Under the pieces are notes generated by a model. The model made no database searches. It saw only the letters and a list, made by a program, of their open reading frames with translations, and was not told the DNA's origin. Below are positions 26,041 through 33,561 of a stretch of DNA of 64,000 nucleotides, piece after piece; position 1 is the first letter of the stretch, and each line of letters opens with the position of its first letter. A program made the translations under genes and the position numbers. This DNA comes from Ramlibacter tataouinensis (lineage in GTDB: Bacteria; Pseudomonadota; Gammaproteobacteria; Burkholderiales; Burkholderiaceae_C), in contig NZ_CP116009.1 of assembly GCF_027941915.1 (NCBI RefSeq), forward strand, positions 124,001 through 188,000. The letters run 5' to 3'.

Positions 26041-27945
26041 TCATTGGGGCACCAGCACGGTCTGGCACTCGTGTGGAATGGCTTCAGGGCGATAGCCGCG
26101 AACGGCACCGGCCAGCAAGTTCCTGACAGTGTCCAGTCGGGATTCATCGAGAGACCTGTCAACAGCGGAGAGCACCTCGGCCAACTCTTGCCAGTCCAGG
26201 CACTCCTCGTGGCCTTTCATCACACGGGGATGCCCTGTCGCCAACGGGTTGTCTCCGATCAGCAGTTCTTCAAAGAGCTTTTCTCCGGGCCGCAGCCCTA
26301 TGACTTCGATGGCGATGTCTCCGTGGGGCTCCGATGCATCACGCACGGTCATCCCTGAGAGTTCCACCATTCGCCGGGCCAGGTCGGCGATTCGGACCGG
26401 CTCGCCCATGTCCAGCAGGAAGACGTCCCCGCCAGTGGCCATGGCGCTCGCCTGAATCACCAGCTGCGCGGCCTCAGGGATGGTCATGAAATAGCGCGTG
26501 ATCTCCGGGTGCGTCAGCGTGATCGGGCCGCCGGCCCGGATCTGGCGGCGGAACAGCGGCACCACCGATCCGCTGGAGCCGAGCACGTTGCCGAAGCGCA
26601 CCATTGAAAAGCACGTCGCCCCACCCTGCTGCGCGAAGGCCTGCAGCACCATCTCGGCCAGCCGCTTGCTAGCGCCCATCACGTTGGTGGGGCGCACGGC
26701 CTTGTCGGTGCTGATCAGGACGAAGTCGCTCACCCCGCACTCGCGCGCCAGGCGCGCCATGGTCAGCGTGCCGAACGTGTTGTTGCGGATGCCTTCGGCG
26801 GGGTTGTGTTCGACCAGCGGCACATGCTTGTACGCCGCGGCGTGGTAGATCGTGTCGGGGCGCCAGGCGTCCAGGATCTTGCGCATCTGCGACTCGTCCC
26901 GGACCGAGCCGAGGTTCGGCACGAGCGTGAAGTCGCGGCATTCGTCCAGGCGCTCCAGCTCCTGGTGGATGGAATAGAGGGCGAACTCGCTCACGTCCAC
27001 CAGGACCAGCGCCTTGGGTTGCAGGCGCGCGATCTGGCGGCACAGCTCGCTGCCGATCGAGCCGCCGGCGCCTGTCACCAGGACGACCTTGCCGGTGATC
27101 TTGGCGGTCAGCAGCTCCTGGATGGGCGCCACCGGCGGCCGCCCCAGCAGATCGTGCAAGTCGAGCTCGCGCACATGGTCGATCTGCACCCGGCCCTGGG
27201 CGATGTCCGCCAGATCGGGAAGCGTGCGCACGTGCAGTGGCAGGCGCAGCGCATGGATGTCGCGCACGATTTCCGTGCGGCGCGCCGCGCTGGTCGAAGG
27301 CATGGCCAGCAGGACATCGGTGATGCCGTGCTTGCGCATCACCTGCTCCAGGTCGCGAGGCGGTGACACGCGCAAGCCGCCGATGGTCGTGCCATGCAGC
27401 GAGGGGTCGTCGTCCACGAAGGCACAGACGCGCATCTCGCGGCTGCGCTCCAGGGCTTGCGTGAGCTGGTGCCCCGCGCTTCCGGCGCCGTAGACCAGCA
27501 CCCGCGGGGCGTTGGCCGCGCGCGGCGCGGAAGCGCCAAGCAGCCACAGCTGGGTTGTCTTGCGCACGCCCCAGGCACCCAGGCACACCAGCACGGGCAC
27601 CAGCACGCCCAGGCTGCGCGGCACCACTTCCGGGATGCCGATGACGACGAACACGAACATGTACGCCAAGGCGAAGCGGACGCAGGCGCGCAGCAGGGTG
27701 CGCCCGGTCGCGAAGCGCGCAACGGCGCGATAGACACCCGAAGCGTAGAAGACGGGCAACGCCAGGCCGATGGTCCACAGCACCGCCCACCACTGGACAC
27801 CCTCCGGGCCTGTCCACTGATCCACGCGGATGCCATACCCCAGCCACACGGCGACGATGCACAGGAAGGCGTCCGTCGCCGCCGCCACCGTCTGCTTGGC
27901 CGGGCGCGGCAGGCCCAGGAGCCCTTGTGTGAGCAGCGTGTTCAC
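26041..27945 (-). CDS. pglF: Membrane UDP-GlcNAc 4,6-dehydratase, PglF/WbpM/CapD-like
   Basis: 634 residues from GTG 27945, which overlaps the VanZ-like stop (GTGA). Four N-terminal transmembrane helices (residues 15-130) precede a CoA-binding-like Rossmann domain (VLVYGAGSAGHQLTQAL). The catalytic SDR domain follows: VLVTGAGGSIGSELCRQIAR, AAYKHVPLVEHNP, and DKAVRPTNVMGASKRLAE, in which Met replaces the usual Tyr, a hallmark of PglF/WbpM dehydratases. RFGNVLGSSGSVVPLF closes it. The product, UDP-4-keto-6-deoxy-GlcNAc, is the entry to bacillosamine-type sugars (next steps encoded by the DegT and NeuD-like genes) or to QuiNAc/FucNAc. Confidence 0.88.
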   Translation of the reverse strand: MNTLLTQGLLGLPRPAKQTVAAATDAFLCIVAVWLGYGIRVDQWTGPEGVQWWAVLWTIGLALPVFYASGVYRAVARFATGRTLLRACVRFALAYMFVFVVIGIPEVVPRSLGVLVPVLVCLGAWGVRKTTQLWLLGASAPRAANAPRVLVYGAGSAGHQLTQALERSREMRVCAFVDDDPSLHGTTIGGLRVSPPRDLEQVMRKHGITDVLLAMPSTSAARRTEIVRDIHALRLPLHVRTLPDLADIAQGRVQIDHVRELDLHDLLGRPPVAPIQELLTAKITGKVVLVTGAGGSIGSELCRQIARLQPKALVLVDVSEFALYSIHQELERLDECRDFTLVPNLGSVRDESQMRKILDAWRPDTIYHAAAYKHVPLVEHNPAEGIRNNTFGTLTMARLARECGVSDFVLISTDKAVRPTNVMGASKRLAEMVLQAFAQQGGATCFSMVRFGNVLGSSGSVVPLFRRQIRAGGPITLTHPEITRYFMTIPEAAQLVIQASAMATGGDVFLLDMGEPVRIADLARRMVELSGMTVRDASEPHGDIAIEVIGLRPGEKLFEELLIGDNPLATGHPRVMKGHEECLDWQELAEVLSAVDRSLDESRLDTVRNLLAGAVRGYRPEAIPHECQTVLVPQ

Positions 27946-28301
27946 GAAGCAGCCCTCTCCTTCCTGTCGCCTCGTGCCACCTGGATCACCAGCATTGCCA
28001 GGCCGATGCCGGCCGCGTCGGCCACCACGTCGCGCCATTCGGCAAAGCGATAAGGCGTGAGCGCCTGCAGCAGTTCGATGGCTATGCCATAGGCCAGCAA
28101 GGCAATGGCCACGCGGGACTTTCGCTGGGGGAACGCCCGCACCCCGAGCAGCGTGAGCACGACGAAGCCAAGCAGGTGATCGGACTTGTCCCAGCCGGTA
28201 CTGGGCAGCCGCTGGTCGATGGGCATCAGCGCCAGCGCCAGCACCACGGCCAGGCACGCGGCGAAGGCGAGGCGCCAGAGACGCAGCGACAAGGCAGGCA
28301 T
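27942..28301 (-). CDS. VanZ-like small membrane protein
   Basis: 119 residues with about four hydrophobic helices (LAFAACLAVVLALALMPID; HLLGFVVLTLLGVRAF; VAIALLAYGIAIELLQAL; VVADAAGIGLAMLVIQVA). The signature WDKSDHLLGFVVL and the later ELLQ-x-P-R-D-V-D-x-x-N-like segment (ELLQALTPYRFAEWRDVVAD) identify the VanZ family. In surface-polysaccharide loci VanZ-like proteins are frequent, but their role is unknown. It overlaps the pglF-like gene by 4 bp (GTGA) and starts 7 bp after the aminotransferase stop, so it is built into the bacillosamine-type operon. Confidence 0.78.
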   Translation of the reverse strand: MPALSLRLWRLAFAACLAVVLALALMPIDQRLPSTGWDKSDHLLGFVVLTLLGVRAFPQRKSRVAIALLAYGIAIELLQALTPYRFAEWRDVVADAAGIGLAMLVIQVARGDRKERAAS

Positions 28302-28308
28302 GGGACGC

Positions 28309-29481
28309 TCAGGCGCTTGCGGCGCGCAGGACTTCGCTTGCTACCGTGCAGGTCTTGTCGATCTCGCGGGCGGTGAGCGTGGGATGGACCAGGAACATCA
28401 GGCTGGTCTCTCCCAGCTCCCTGGCAACGGGCAGGCGTTCCGCGGGGCGGAAGCCCGACGACTCGAAAGCCTTCTCGAGGTACACCTCGGAGCACGAGCC
28501 GTGGAAACAGGGCACGCCTTCCTGGTTGATGGTTTCCACCACGCGGTCGCGCGTCCATCCCGAAGCGAGGGCCTCGGGACGCAGGTAGACGTAGCACTTG
28601 TATTGCGCGTGCACTGAATCAGGGGGAAGTTGCGGCACTCGCGCCGCCGCAATGGGTCTGCAGGCATTCCAGATCGCCTGCGCATGGCGGGTGCGGGCGG
28701 CAGTCCAGTCGGCCATCCGGCCCAGCTGGATCCGGCCGATGGCCGCCTGCATCTCCAGCATGCGCCAGTTGGTTCCGAAGCTCTCGTGCAGCCAGCGGAA
28801 CCCCGGAGCGTGCTTGCGTTCGTAGACGGCCGCGTAGCTCTTGCCGTGGTCCTTGTAGGCCCACATGCGGCGCCAGAGCGCTTCGTCGTTGGTCGTGACC
28901 ATGCCGCCCTCGCCGCCGGTGGTCATGATCTTGTCCTGGCAGAAGCTCCAGGCGCCCACGTGGCCGATGGAGCCGACGCTGCGGCCCTTGTAGCGGGCGC
29001 CGTGGGCTTGGGCGCAGTCCTCGATCACCACCAGTCCGTGCTGCCGCGCCAGGTCCATGATCGGATCCATGTCGCACGGCCAGCCGCCCAGGTGGACGCA
29101 GATGATCGCGCGCGTGCGCGGGGTGATCACTTGCGCGATCGTGGATGCGGAAAGGTTTCCGCTATCGGCCTCCACGTCTGCGAAGACGGGCACCGCGCCC
29201 GCATTGACCACGCAGGATGCCGTTGCGATGAAGGTGCGCGGGGGCACGACGACTTCGTCGCCGGGGCCGACGCCCAAGGCTTTGAGTGCCACGTCCAGGG
29301 CCAACGTCCCGTTGGCCAATGCCACGGCATGCCGGGTGCCGCACCATGCCGCGAACTCGGTCTCGAATGCGCGGCATTCGCTGCCGGTCCAGTAGTTAAC
29401 CTTGTTGGACAGCAGGACGGAGCGAACGGTGTCAGCCTCTTCGCTCGTGAAGCTTGGCCAGGGGGAGACCTGCGGGTTCAT
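28309..29481 (-). CDS. pglE: DegT/DnrJ/EryC1/StrS aminotransferase, PglE-like
   Basis: 390 residues, PLP-dependent. Typical pieces are YWTGSECRAFETEFAAWCG, ALANGTLALDVALKALGVG, VVVPPRTFIATASCVVNAG, VIEDCAQAHGARYKGR (Asp binding the pyridine nitrogen) and the Schiff-base lysine in SFCQDKIMTTGGEGG. Because it lies between pglF-like and pglD/pglC-like genes, it most likely aminates UDP-4-keto-6-deoxy-GlcNAc at C4 to give the bacillosamine precursor. The alternative is a WlbC-like role acting on the 3-keto product of the WlbA-like enzyme; it is the only sugar aminotransferase in the window. It overlaps the acetyltransferase gene by 4 bp. Confidence 0.85.
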   Translation of the reverse strand: MNPQVSPWPSFTSEEADTVRSVLLSNKVNYWTGSECRAFETEFAAWCGTRHAVALANGTLALDVALKALGVGPGDEVVVPPRTFIATASCVVNAGAVPVFADVEADSGNLSASTIAQVITPRTRAIICVHLGGWPCDMDPIMDLARQHGLVVIEDCAQAHGARYKGRSVGSIGHVGAWSFCQDKIMTTGGEGGMVTTNDEALWRRMWAYKDHGKSYAAVYERKHAPGFRWLHESFGTNWRMLEMQAAIGRIQLGRMADWTAARTRHAQAIWNACRPIAAARVPQLPPDSVHAQYKCYVYLRPEALASGWTRDRVVETINQEGVPCFHGSCSEVYLEKAFESSGFRPAERLPVARELGETSLMFLVHPTLTAREIDKTCTVASEVLRAASA

Positions 29482-30116
29482 GAATACGTGTAGCTAGGTT
29501 CCAGTACTCGGGCCGGGTTTCCGACGACCGTGACTCCATCGGCCACCTGCCGGATAACGACCGTGCCCGCACCGACCAGGACGCCGGTGCCGACCTTGGT
29601 GCCCTGCTTGATCACGGCGCCCGCACCCACCCAGGTCCGGGCGCCGACATTGACATTGCCCAGCAGGTGCGCACCGGGCGCAACGTGAACGGCGTCGCGA
29701 ACGACGCAGTCGTGATCGATGGTGGCGCGCGTATTGACGATGCAGGCGTCGCCGACCTGCGCATCGACATTGATCACTGCGCCGGCGATCACGACGCACC
29801 CGGCCCCCAGCTTGGCGCGAGGGCTCACCCAGGCGACCGGGTGGACGATGGTGGCCATGGTCGCGCCAGCGCTGACAAGCTCCTGGTGCTTCTCCCAGCG
29901 GATGTCGCAGTCGCCGATGGCCACGATCACGCCGTCATACTCGTGGCAGCGTTCTTTCAGCGTGGCGGTGTCTCCCACGACCGACCAGGAGCCGTGGGTG
30001 GAACGGGTAGGCCATGCGTCGTCGAAGAACTCGACCGCATCCCAACCCGCGGCCAACGCCGCGTCGGCCACCACCTTGCCGTGGCCGCCGCACCCGAGGA
30101 GTGCCAGCCGCTTCAC
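29478..30116 (-). CDS. pglD: Sugar N-acetyltransferase, PglD/NeuD family
   Basis: 212 residues from GTG 30116 that overlaps the upstream stop (GTGA). An N-terminal Rossmann-like subdomain (LALLGCGGHGKVVADAALAA) is followed by a left-handed beta-helix with hexapeptide repeats (AKLGAGCVVIAGAVINVDAQ, AWVSPR) and the catalytic histidine in ARATIDHDCVVRD, which matches the general base of PglD. The C-terminal coil is GVTVVGNPARVLEP. It should transfer acetyl from acetyl-CoA to the 4-amino group made by the PglE-like enzyme, giving UDP-di-N-acetylbacillosamine. Confidence 0.87.
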   Translation of the reverse strand: MKRLALLGCGGHGKVVADAALAAGWDAVEFFDDAWPTRSTHGSWSVVGDTATLKERCHEYDGVIVAIGDCDIRWEKHQELVSAGATMATIVHPVAWVSPRAKLGAGCVVIAGAVINVDAQVGDACIVNTRATIDHDCVVRDAVHVAPGAHLLGNVNVGARTWVGAGAVIKQGTKVGTGVLVGAGTVVIRQVADGVTVVGNPARVLEPSYTYS

Positions 30117-30784
30117 TGCTGGCTCCCGGTGAACCTGGACATGGTCGCTTCGCCCTCCGCGGCGATCCCGCTGCGCGCGAAGACGCACCCGACTGTCCTG
30201 GCGATGATCTTCGCGTCCAGCCAGAGGCTACGGTTGTCCGCATACCAGACATCGAGCTTCAGCCTTTGCTCCCAACTGATGGCATTCCGCCCGTTGACCT
30301 GCGCCCATCCCGTGATGCCGGGACGAACCTCGTGGCGGCGGGCCTGCTCGGGGGAATACAGGGGGAGGTACTCCATCAGCAGGGGCCGCGGGCCGACGAA
30401 GCTCATGTCGCCCTTCAACACGTTCCACAGCTCGGGCAGTTCGTCCAGGCTGGTGGCCCGCAACATGCGGCCGAAGGGCGGCAGGCGTTGCGCGTCCGGC
30501 AGGAGCTCCCCATCGGCGCCCCGTTCGTCCGTCATGGTCCGGAACTTCACCATCTCGAAGGGCACGCCGCCCTTCCCTGGCCGGGTCTGACGGAAGAGCA
30601 CCGGTCCGCCGAGCTTGAGGCGAATGACGACGGCCAGCAGCAGCATCAGCGGTGCGAACAGCAGCACCAGCAGCAAGGCAGCAACCAGGTCGGCGGCTCG
30701 CTTGAGCCGGTCTCTGGTTGGTTTCGTTCGAGCATCTTTTGCCAGCCTGCTTCCTTGAGCGCTGCCGGTGAGGTCTATTTGCAT
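30113..30784 (-). CDS. pglC: Initiating phosphoglycosyl transferase, PglC-like
   Basis: 223 residues, the small monotopic phosphoglycosyl transferase type. One re-entrant hydrophobic helix (LVAALLLVLLFAPLMLLLAV) is followed by the core: GPVLFRQTRPGKGGVPFEMV, KFRTM, LRATSLDELPELWNVLKGDM with the catalytic Asp-Glu dyad, SFVGPRPLLMEYLPLY, and RHEVRPGITGWAQVNGRN. It transfers phospho-sugar from a UDP-sugar, here probably UDP-diNAcBac, to undecaprenyl phosphate, starting each repeat unit. It is the first gene of the minus-strand arm and is followed by the acetyltransferase with a 4-bp overlap. Confidence 0.9.
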   Translation of the reverse strand: MQIDLTGSAQGSRLAKDARTKPTRDRLKRAADLVAALLLVLLFAPLMLLLAVVIRLKLGGPVLFRQTRPGKGGVPFEMVKFRTMTDERGADGELLPDAQRLPPFGRMLRATSLDELPELWNVLKGDMSFVGPRPLLMEYLPLYSPEQARRHEVRPGITGWAQVNGRNAISWEQRLKLDVWYADNRSLWLDAKIIARTVGCVFARSGIAAEGEATMSRFTGSQQ

Positions 30785-31539
30785 TAGGTCTTGCTCAATC
30801 TCGCTTGTGCTGCTGCCCCCGCCCCCTCTCCTGGCGCGCTCCTCGGGGCCCCTCAGGCTTGTTCCTCGATGCCCTCATTGATTGATGACAGCGACCCTCC
30901 GTCCGCACCTTCCATTTGCCTGATCTCGTTCTTGCCCAAGCACTTGCCGGACTGGCTCTCGGCCAGAACTACGAGTTGTTGGAGGAAGGCCTTGCGCGGG
31001 AGCGGCCGGAGCCGCGGCCCGACGACCACACAGATGACGGACTGGATGCTTGCTTGTCGTTCTAGAAATGAGGACGTGAAAACGTCAAGATACTAACGCA
31101 ACAAGTAGTTACGTTGCTGAGCCGTGAAGGTTCCATCGGGGAAATCACGAATGAAAAGTCACGTGTGTGCGCCGGTTGTGCCGCGGCTGCGATGCGGGCT
31201 GGCAACGGGAAGCAGACTGCGTTAGAACAAAAGTAGGCCGCGCCGCGAACGTGCTCGCGTGTGGTTGCTTGCGCACCGTGCACGCCATCGACTTGGCTGG
31301 TCACCTGGTCGCGCTCGGCCCCGTCCCGAGGCAGGCCGCTTCGCTGTGGCTGCATCGGTCCCTAGATCACACGGCCGGGCGGGTCATCAGGTAACCCACG
31401 GCGCGGCAATCTGCAGATCGGCGTCAACGGTCTGCCGAATTCACGCCTTGGCGCGAAATTCGCCGAGCTTCACGACGCTGGTTGAATCGAACCTCATTCC
31501 AAATGAGGTAAATTCCGCTCTCCAAATCACGGAGGCGAA
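30785..31539. other. Long intergenic control region between the polysaccharide operon and the H-NS-like gene
   Basis: About 755 bp with no convincing gene on either strand; the few open frames have non-coding composition. The region 31040-31160 is locally AT-rich. On the minus strand TTGACG (31083-31088) could be a -35 box for the polysaccharide operon, with a poor -10 near 31061. An inverted repeat GCAAC-N10-GTTGC lies at 31098-31117 just upstream, as an activator site would. The leader of the pglC-like mRNA would then be about 270 nt. Confidence 0.4.
31492..31508. promoter_or_regulatory. Palindrome before the H-NS-like gene
   Basis: CCTCATT (31492-31498) and AATGAGG (31502-31508) form a 7-bp inverted repeat around CCA, 31 bp upstream of the H-NS-like start. 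It is in an AT-rich patch and could be an operator or promoter element. A good GGAGGCG ribosome site follows at about 31530-31536. Confidence 0.35.
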
Positions 31540-31866
31540 ATGGCAACTTACCTTGAATTGAAGCAGCAAGCCGAGAAACTGATGGCGCAGGCGGAAGAAA
31601 TGCGTCAGCAGGAAACGCAACAGGCCATCGACGAGATCAAGGCCAAGATGAAAGCCTATGGCCTGACGGCGCAGGACTTGGGTTTTGGCGGTGGCGGCAC
31701 CCGGGCGCGTCGCGCCCCGCGGGCCAAGTCGTCCGGTACGGACAAGGCGGTGAAATATCGCGGGCCCAATGGCGAGACCTGGTCGGGCGGACGCGGGCGC
31801 AAGCCGCAATGGGTGCGGGATGCGCTGGCCAGCGGGAAGTCGCTGGAGGAATTCCAGGTCAAGTAA
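31540..31866 (+). CDS. H-NS family histone-like nucleoid protein (HvrA/Bv3F type)
   Basis: 108 residues. The N-terminal oligomerisation helix (ATYLELKQQAEKLMAQAEEM) leads through a flexible Gly/Arg-rich linker (GFGGGGTRARRAPRAK) into the C-terminal DNA-binding domain KYRGPNGETWSGGRGRKPQW. The GRGRKPQW segment is the AT-hook-like minor-groove motif of betaproteobacterial H-NS. Such proteins silence AT-rich, horizontally gained DNA; the nearest such DNA is the core of the adjacent polysaccharide locus, so it could repress that locus. Single gene with its own upstream region. Confidence 0.93.
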   Translation: MATYLELKQQAEKLMAQAEEMRQQETQQAIDEIKAKMKAYGLTAQDLGFGGGGTRARRAPRAKSSGTDKAVKYRGPNGETWSGGRGRKPQWVRDALASGKSLEEFQVK

Positions 31867-31902
31867 TTTGGCGAGCTTCTACCGTGATCACAGCCGTTTA
31901 GG

Positions 31903-31940
31903 CGCGTTGCGCTGGATCCTCCGCCTTCGCGGAGGATGAC
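31903..31940 (+). repeat. REP-like palindromic element, copy 1
   Basis: A 38-bp element: CGCGTTGCGCTGGA followed by hairpin arms TCCTCCGC and GCGGAGGA and a closing TGAC. The same layout recurs, with few changes, at 33414-33451 (opposite strand) and 33470-33504. It lies 36 bp after the H-NS-like stop. Confidence 0.65.
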
Positions 31941-31995
31941 AAAGGGCGGAAGATTGCACCCGGCGGACGATGGCCGAATGCGCGGACGCCAAAAG

Positions 31996-32022
31996 AAATG
32001 CGGGGCTCGAGGCCCCGCATTT
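31996..32022. terminator. Bidirectional terminator
   Basis: AAATGCGGGGC (31996-32006) pairs perfectly with GCCCCGCATTT (32012-32022), an 11-bp stem with a TCGAG loop and T/A-rich flanks. It separates the H-NS-like gene (plus) from the small membrane-protein gene (minus) that ends at 32043. Confidence 0.7.
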
Positions 32023-32042
32023 TCTTGGTTGCGCCGTCCGCG

Positions 32043-32210
32043 TCAGCGCGCGGCAGCCTGGATCAGATAGATCATTCCGGCCCAAATGGCCAAGCTGAGC
32101 ACGCCGCTGATCCAGAACGCGCGGCTGGCGAGCAAATTGTGCAGCGGCTCTTCGTCGATTTCGGGCAGTAACGCCACGTGCTCCGGCAGATCCCGTTTCA
32201 TGTCCAGCAT
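32043..32210 (-). CDS. Small single-pass membrane protein, unknown function
   Basis: 55 residues from ATG 32210 (or 52 from ATG 32201); short enough to be missed by length filters. The N-terminal half is acidic and soluble (LPEHVALLPEIDEEPLHNL). The C-terminal half is one transmembrane helix (FWISGVLSLAIWAGMIYLIQ) followed by a short AAAR tail. Coding evidence: it ends immediately before a strong bidirectional terminator, uses the GC-rich third positions of the neighbourhood and has the clean soluble-helix organisation of real small membrane proteins. No strong ribosome site is seen. Its role is unknown. Confidence 0.55.
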   Translation of the reverse strand: MLDMKRDLPEHVALLPEIDEEPLHNLLASRAFWISGVLSLAIWAGMIYLIQAAAR

Positions 32211-32443
32211 GATTGACGAGTTCTGCCGCTGGTTCGTAAGAGAAAAGCTCGTGCAGGTGTAAGTTTTTGCGCAGCCAGCGGTCGGTCGGCGGGCACTACC
32301 GCTGCCGCACGGGATTCAATGATGCGGGCACGAGCGCCGCAACCCAGCGCTCCTACAGCGCCGGAGGCCACCGCCTGACAGACGCCGGCGGACGCTTCGG
32401 CAGACTTCGGATCGAAGGCCATTCGCCGCCGCGGCGCAGCGCC

Positions 32444-32623
32444 ATGTCCAGCATCCCGACCTACGTCTATCCCTTCATGCTCGCCATCGTCGCGGCGGTC
32501 GCCGGACGCCTGCTGGGCGGGCCGCCCAGTGAGAAGTCGTTTCCGGGCTGGATCCTGTACGCCGTCGCGATCGCCTGCGTGATCATCGGCTTCGCCACGA
32601 TGTGGCTGGATCAGGCGGCTTAA
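32444..32623 (+). CDS. Small two-helix membrane protein, unknown function
   Basis: 59 residues from ATG 32444. Two hydrophobic helices (YPFMLAIVAAVAGRLL and WILYAVAIACVIIGFATMWL) are linked by a short loop (GGPPSEKSFPG). The frame extends further upstream, but the earlier residues are Arg/Thr-rich and look non-coding, and the hydrophobic start fits ATG 32444. It is 80 bp from the HAD-like gene. It is divergent from the 55-residue membrane protein, with 233 bp between them holding only presumed promoters. Function unknown. Confidence 0.55.
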   Translation: MSSIPTYVYPFMLAIVAAVAGRLLGGPPSEKSFPGWILYAVAIACVIIGFATMWLDQAA

Positions 32624-32703
32624 GGCAAGCCGGCGCTGCCCCGGGTGGGCGCAACCTCAATAGGGGCCGGGCAGCCCTCCTTTCGCCTGCTCGCAAGTGA
32701 GCC

Positions 32704-33120
32704 ATGCGCCGAGTGCTCTATCTCGATTTCGACGGCGTGCTGCACCCCGCCACCTGCGAGCCGCACCAGCGCTTCTCGCGCGCCGCGTCGCTCGCGCAGG
32801 CGCTGGCGCCGTTCGCGTGCGAGCTGGTGATCTCCTCCAGCTGGCGCTTCGCCGAGCCCCTGCCCGGGCTGCTGCGCCTGCTGCCGGCCGAGCTGGCGCG
32901 GCGCGTGACCGGCTGCACCGGCGAGGCCGTGCTTGGGCGCCATGCGCGCGAGCGCGAGATCCTGGCGCACGCGTGCGGCCCGGACGGCGCGGCCGACTGG
33001 CGCGCGCTGGACGACAGCAGCGGGGAGTTCAGCGATCACACACGGCTGGTCGCGTGCGATCCGGATACCGGGTTCAACGCCGAGCAGGCGCGCAGGCTGG
33101 CGGAGTGGCTGGGGGCTTAG
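32704..33120 (+). CDS. HAD-superfamily-like protein
   Basis: 138 residues from ATG 32704. It starts with the HAD motif I VLYLDFDGVLHP (nucleophile D and second D) and has VISSSWRF as a motif II-like Ser region; WRALDDSSGEF and VACDPDTGFN at the end provide the acidic motif IV. This compact version without a large cap domain is a small phosphatase-like family found in many proteobacteria, usually annotated only as HAD-domain protein. Substrate unknown. It ends 124 bp before the oppositely oriented tRNA-Ser gene. Confidence 0.85.
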   Translation: MRRVLYLDFDGVLHPATCEPHQRFSRAASLAQALAPFACELVISSSWRFAEPLPGLLRLLPAELARRVTGCTGEAVLGRHAREREILAHACGPDGAADWRALDDSSGEFSDHTRLVACDPDTGFNAEQARRLAEWLGA

Positions 33121-33243
33121 GTGGCTCGTTCGCGCCGCGCTGTTGGCGCGGCAAACGGCCGATGCGCGAGCTATCGGTCAGCTCGGCTGGTAGAGGTGAA
33201 AGCTTGGTGATCTCGAAGTTGCCCGATGAAGGGCGAAGATCAC

Positions 33244-33334
<91 letters not shown>

Positions 33335-33413
33335 TGCGAGCCGGCGATTGTACCTTGCCGCTGGTGCACTCCTTCACCAGCCACCGTGGTCGAAGTCGGG
33401 GGGCGCCCTCCCC

Positions 33414-33504
33414 GTCACCCTCCGCGCAGGCGGAGGGTCCAGCGCAACGCGCCCTGGCGCTTGCGCCAGCGCGTTGCGGTGGATTCCCGCGCCGCGGGAA
33501 TGAC
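33414..33504. repeat. Pair of inverted REP-like elements (BIME-like)
   Basis: Copy 2 (33414-33451, minus orientation) and copy 3 (33470-33504, plus orientation) of the element at 31903-31940 face each other with a CTGGCGC/GCGCCAG hairpin between them. Downstream to 33556 there are further TGACGG-spaced imperfect repeats of the GCGGGAATGACG end motif. The block lies between tRNA-Ser and the convergent end of a kinase gene. Confidence 0.6.
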
Positions 33505-33561
33505 GGAGAGGCGGGAATGACGGAGACGCGGGGGTGACGGGTACGCGGGAATGACGAAACC

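Noticed and set aside
30791-31355. Short open frames in the intergenic region before the H-NS-like gene
   Set aside because: Composition is non-coding (Cys/Ser/Pro/Arg mixture), there are no ribosome sites, and no hydrophobic or domain pattern; treated as control region.
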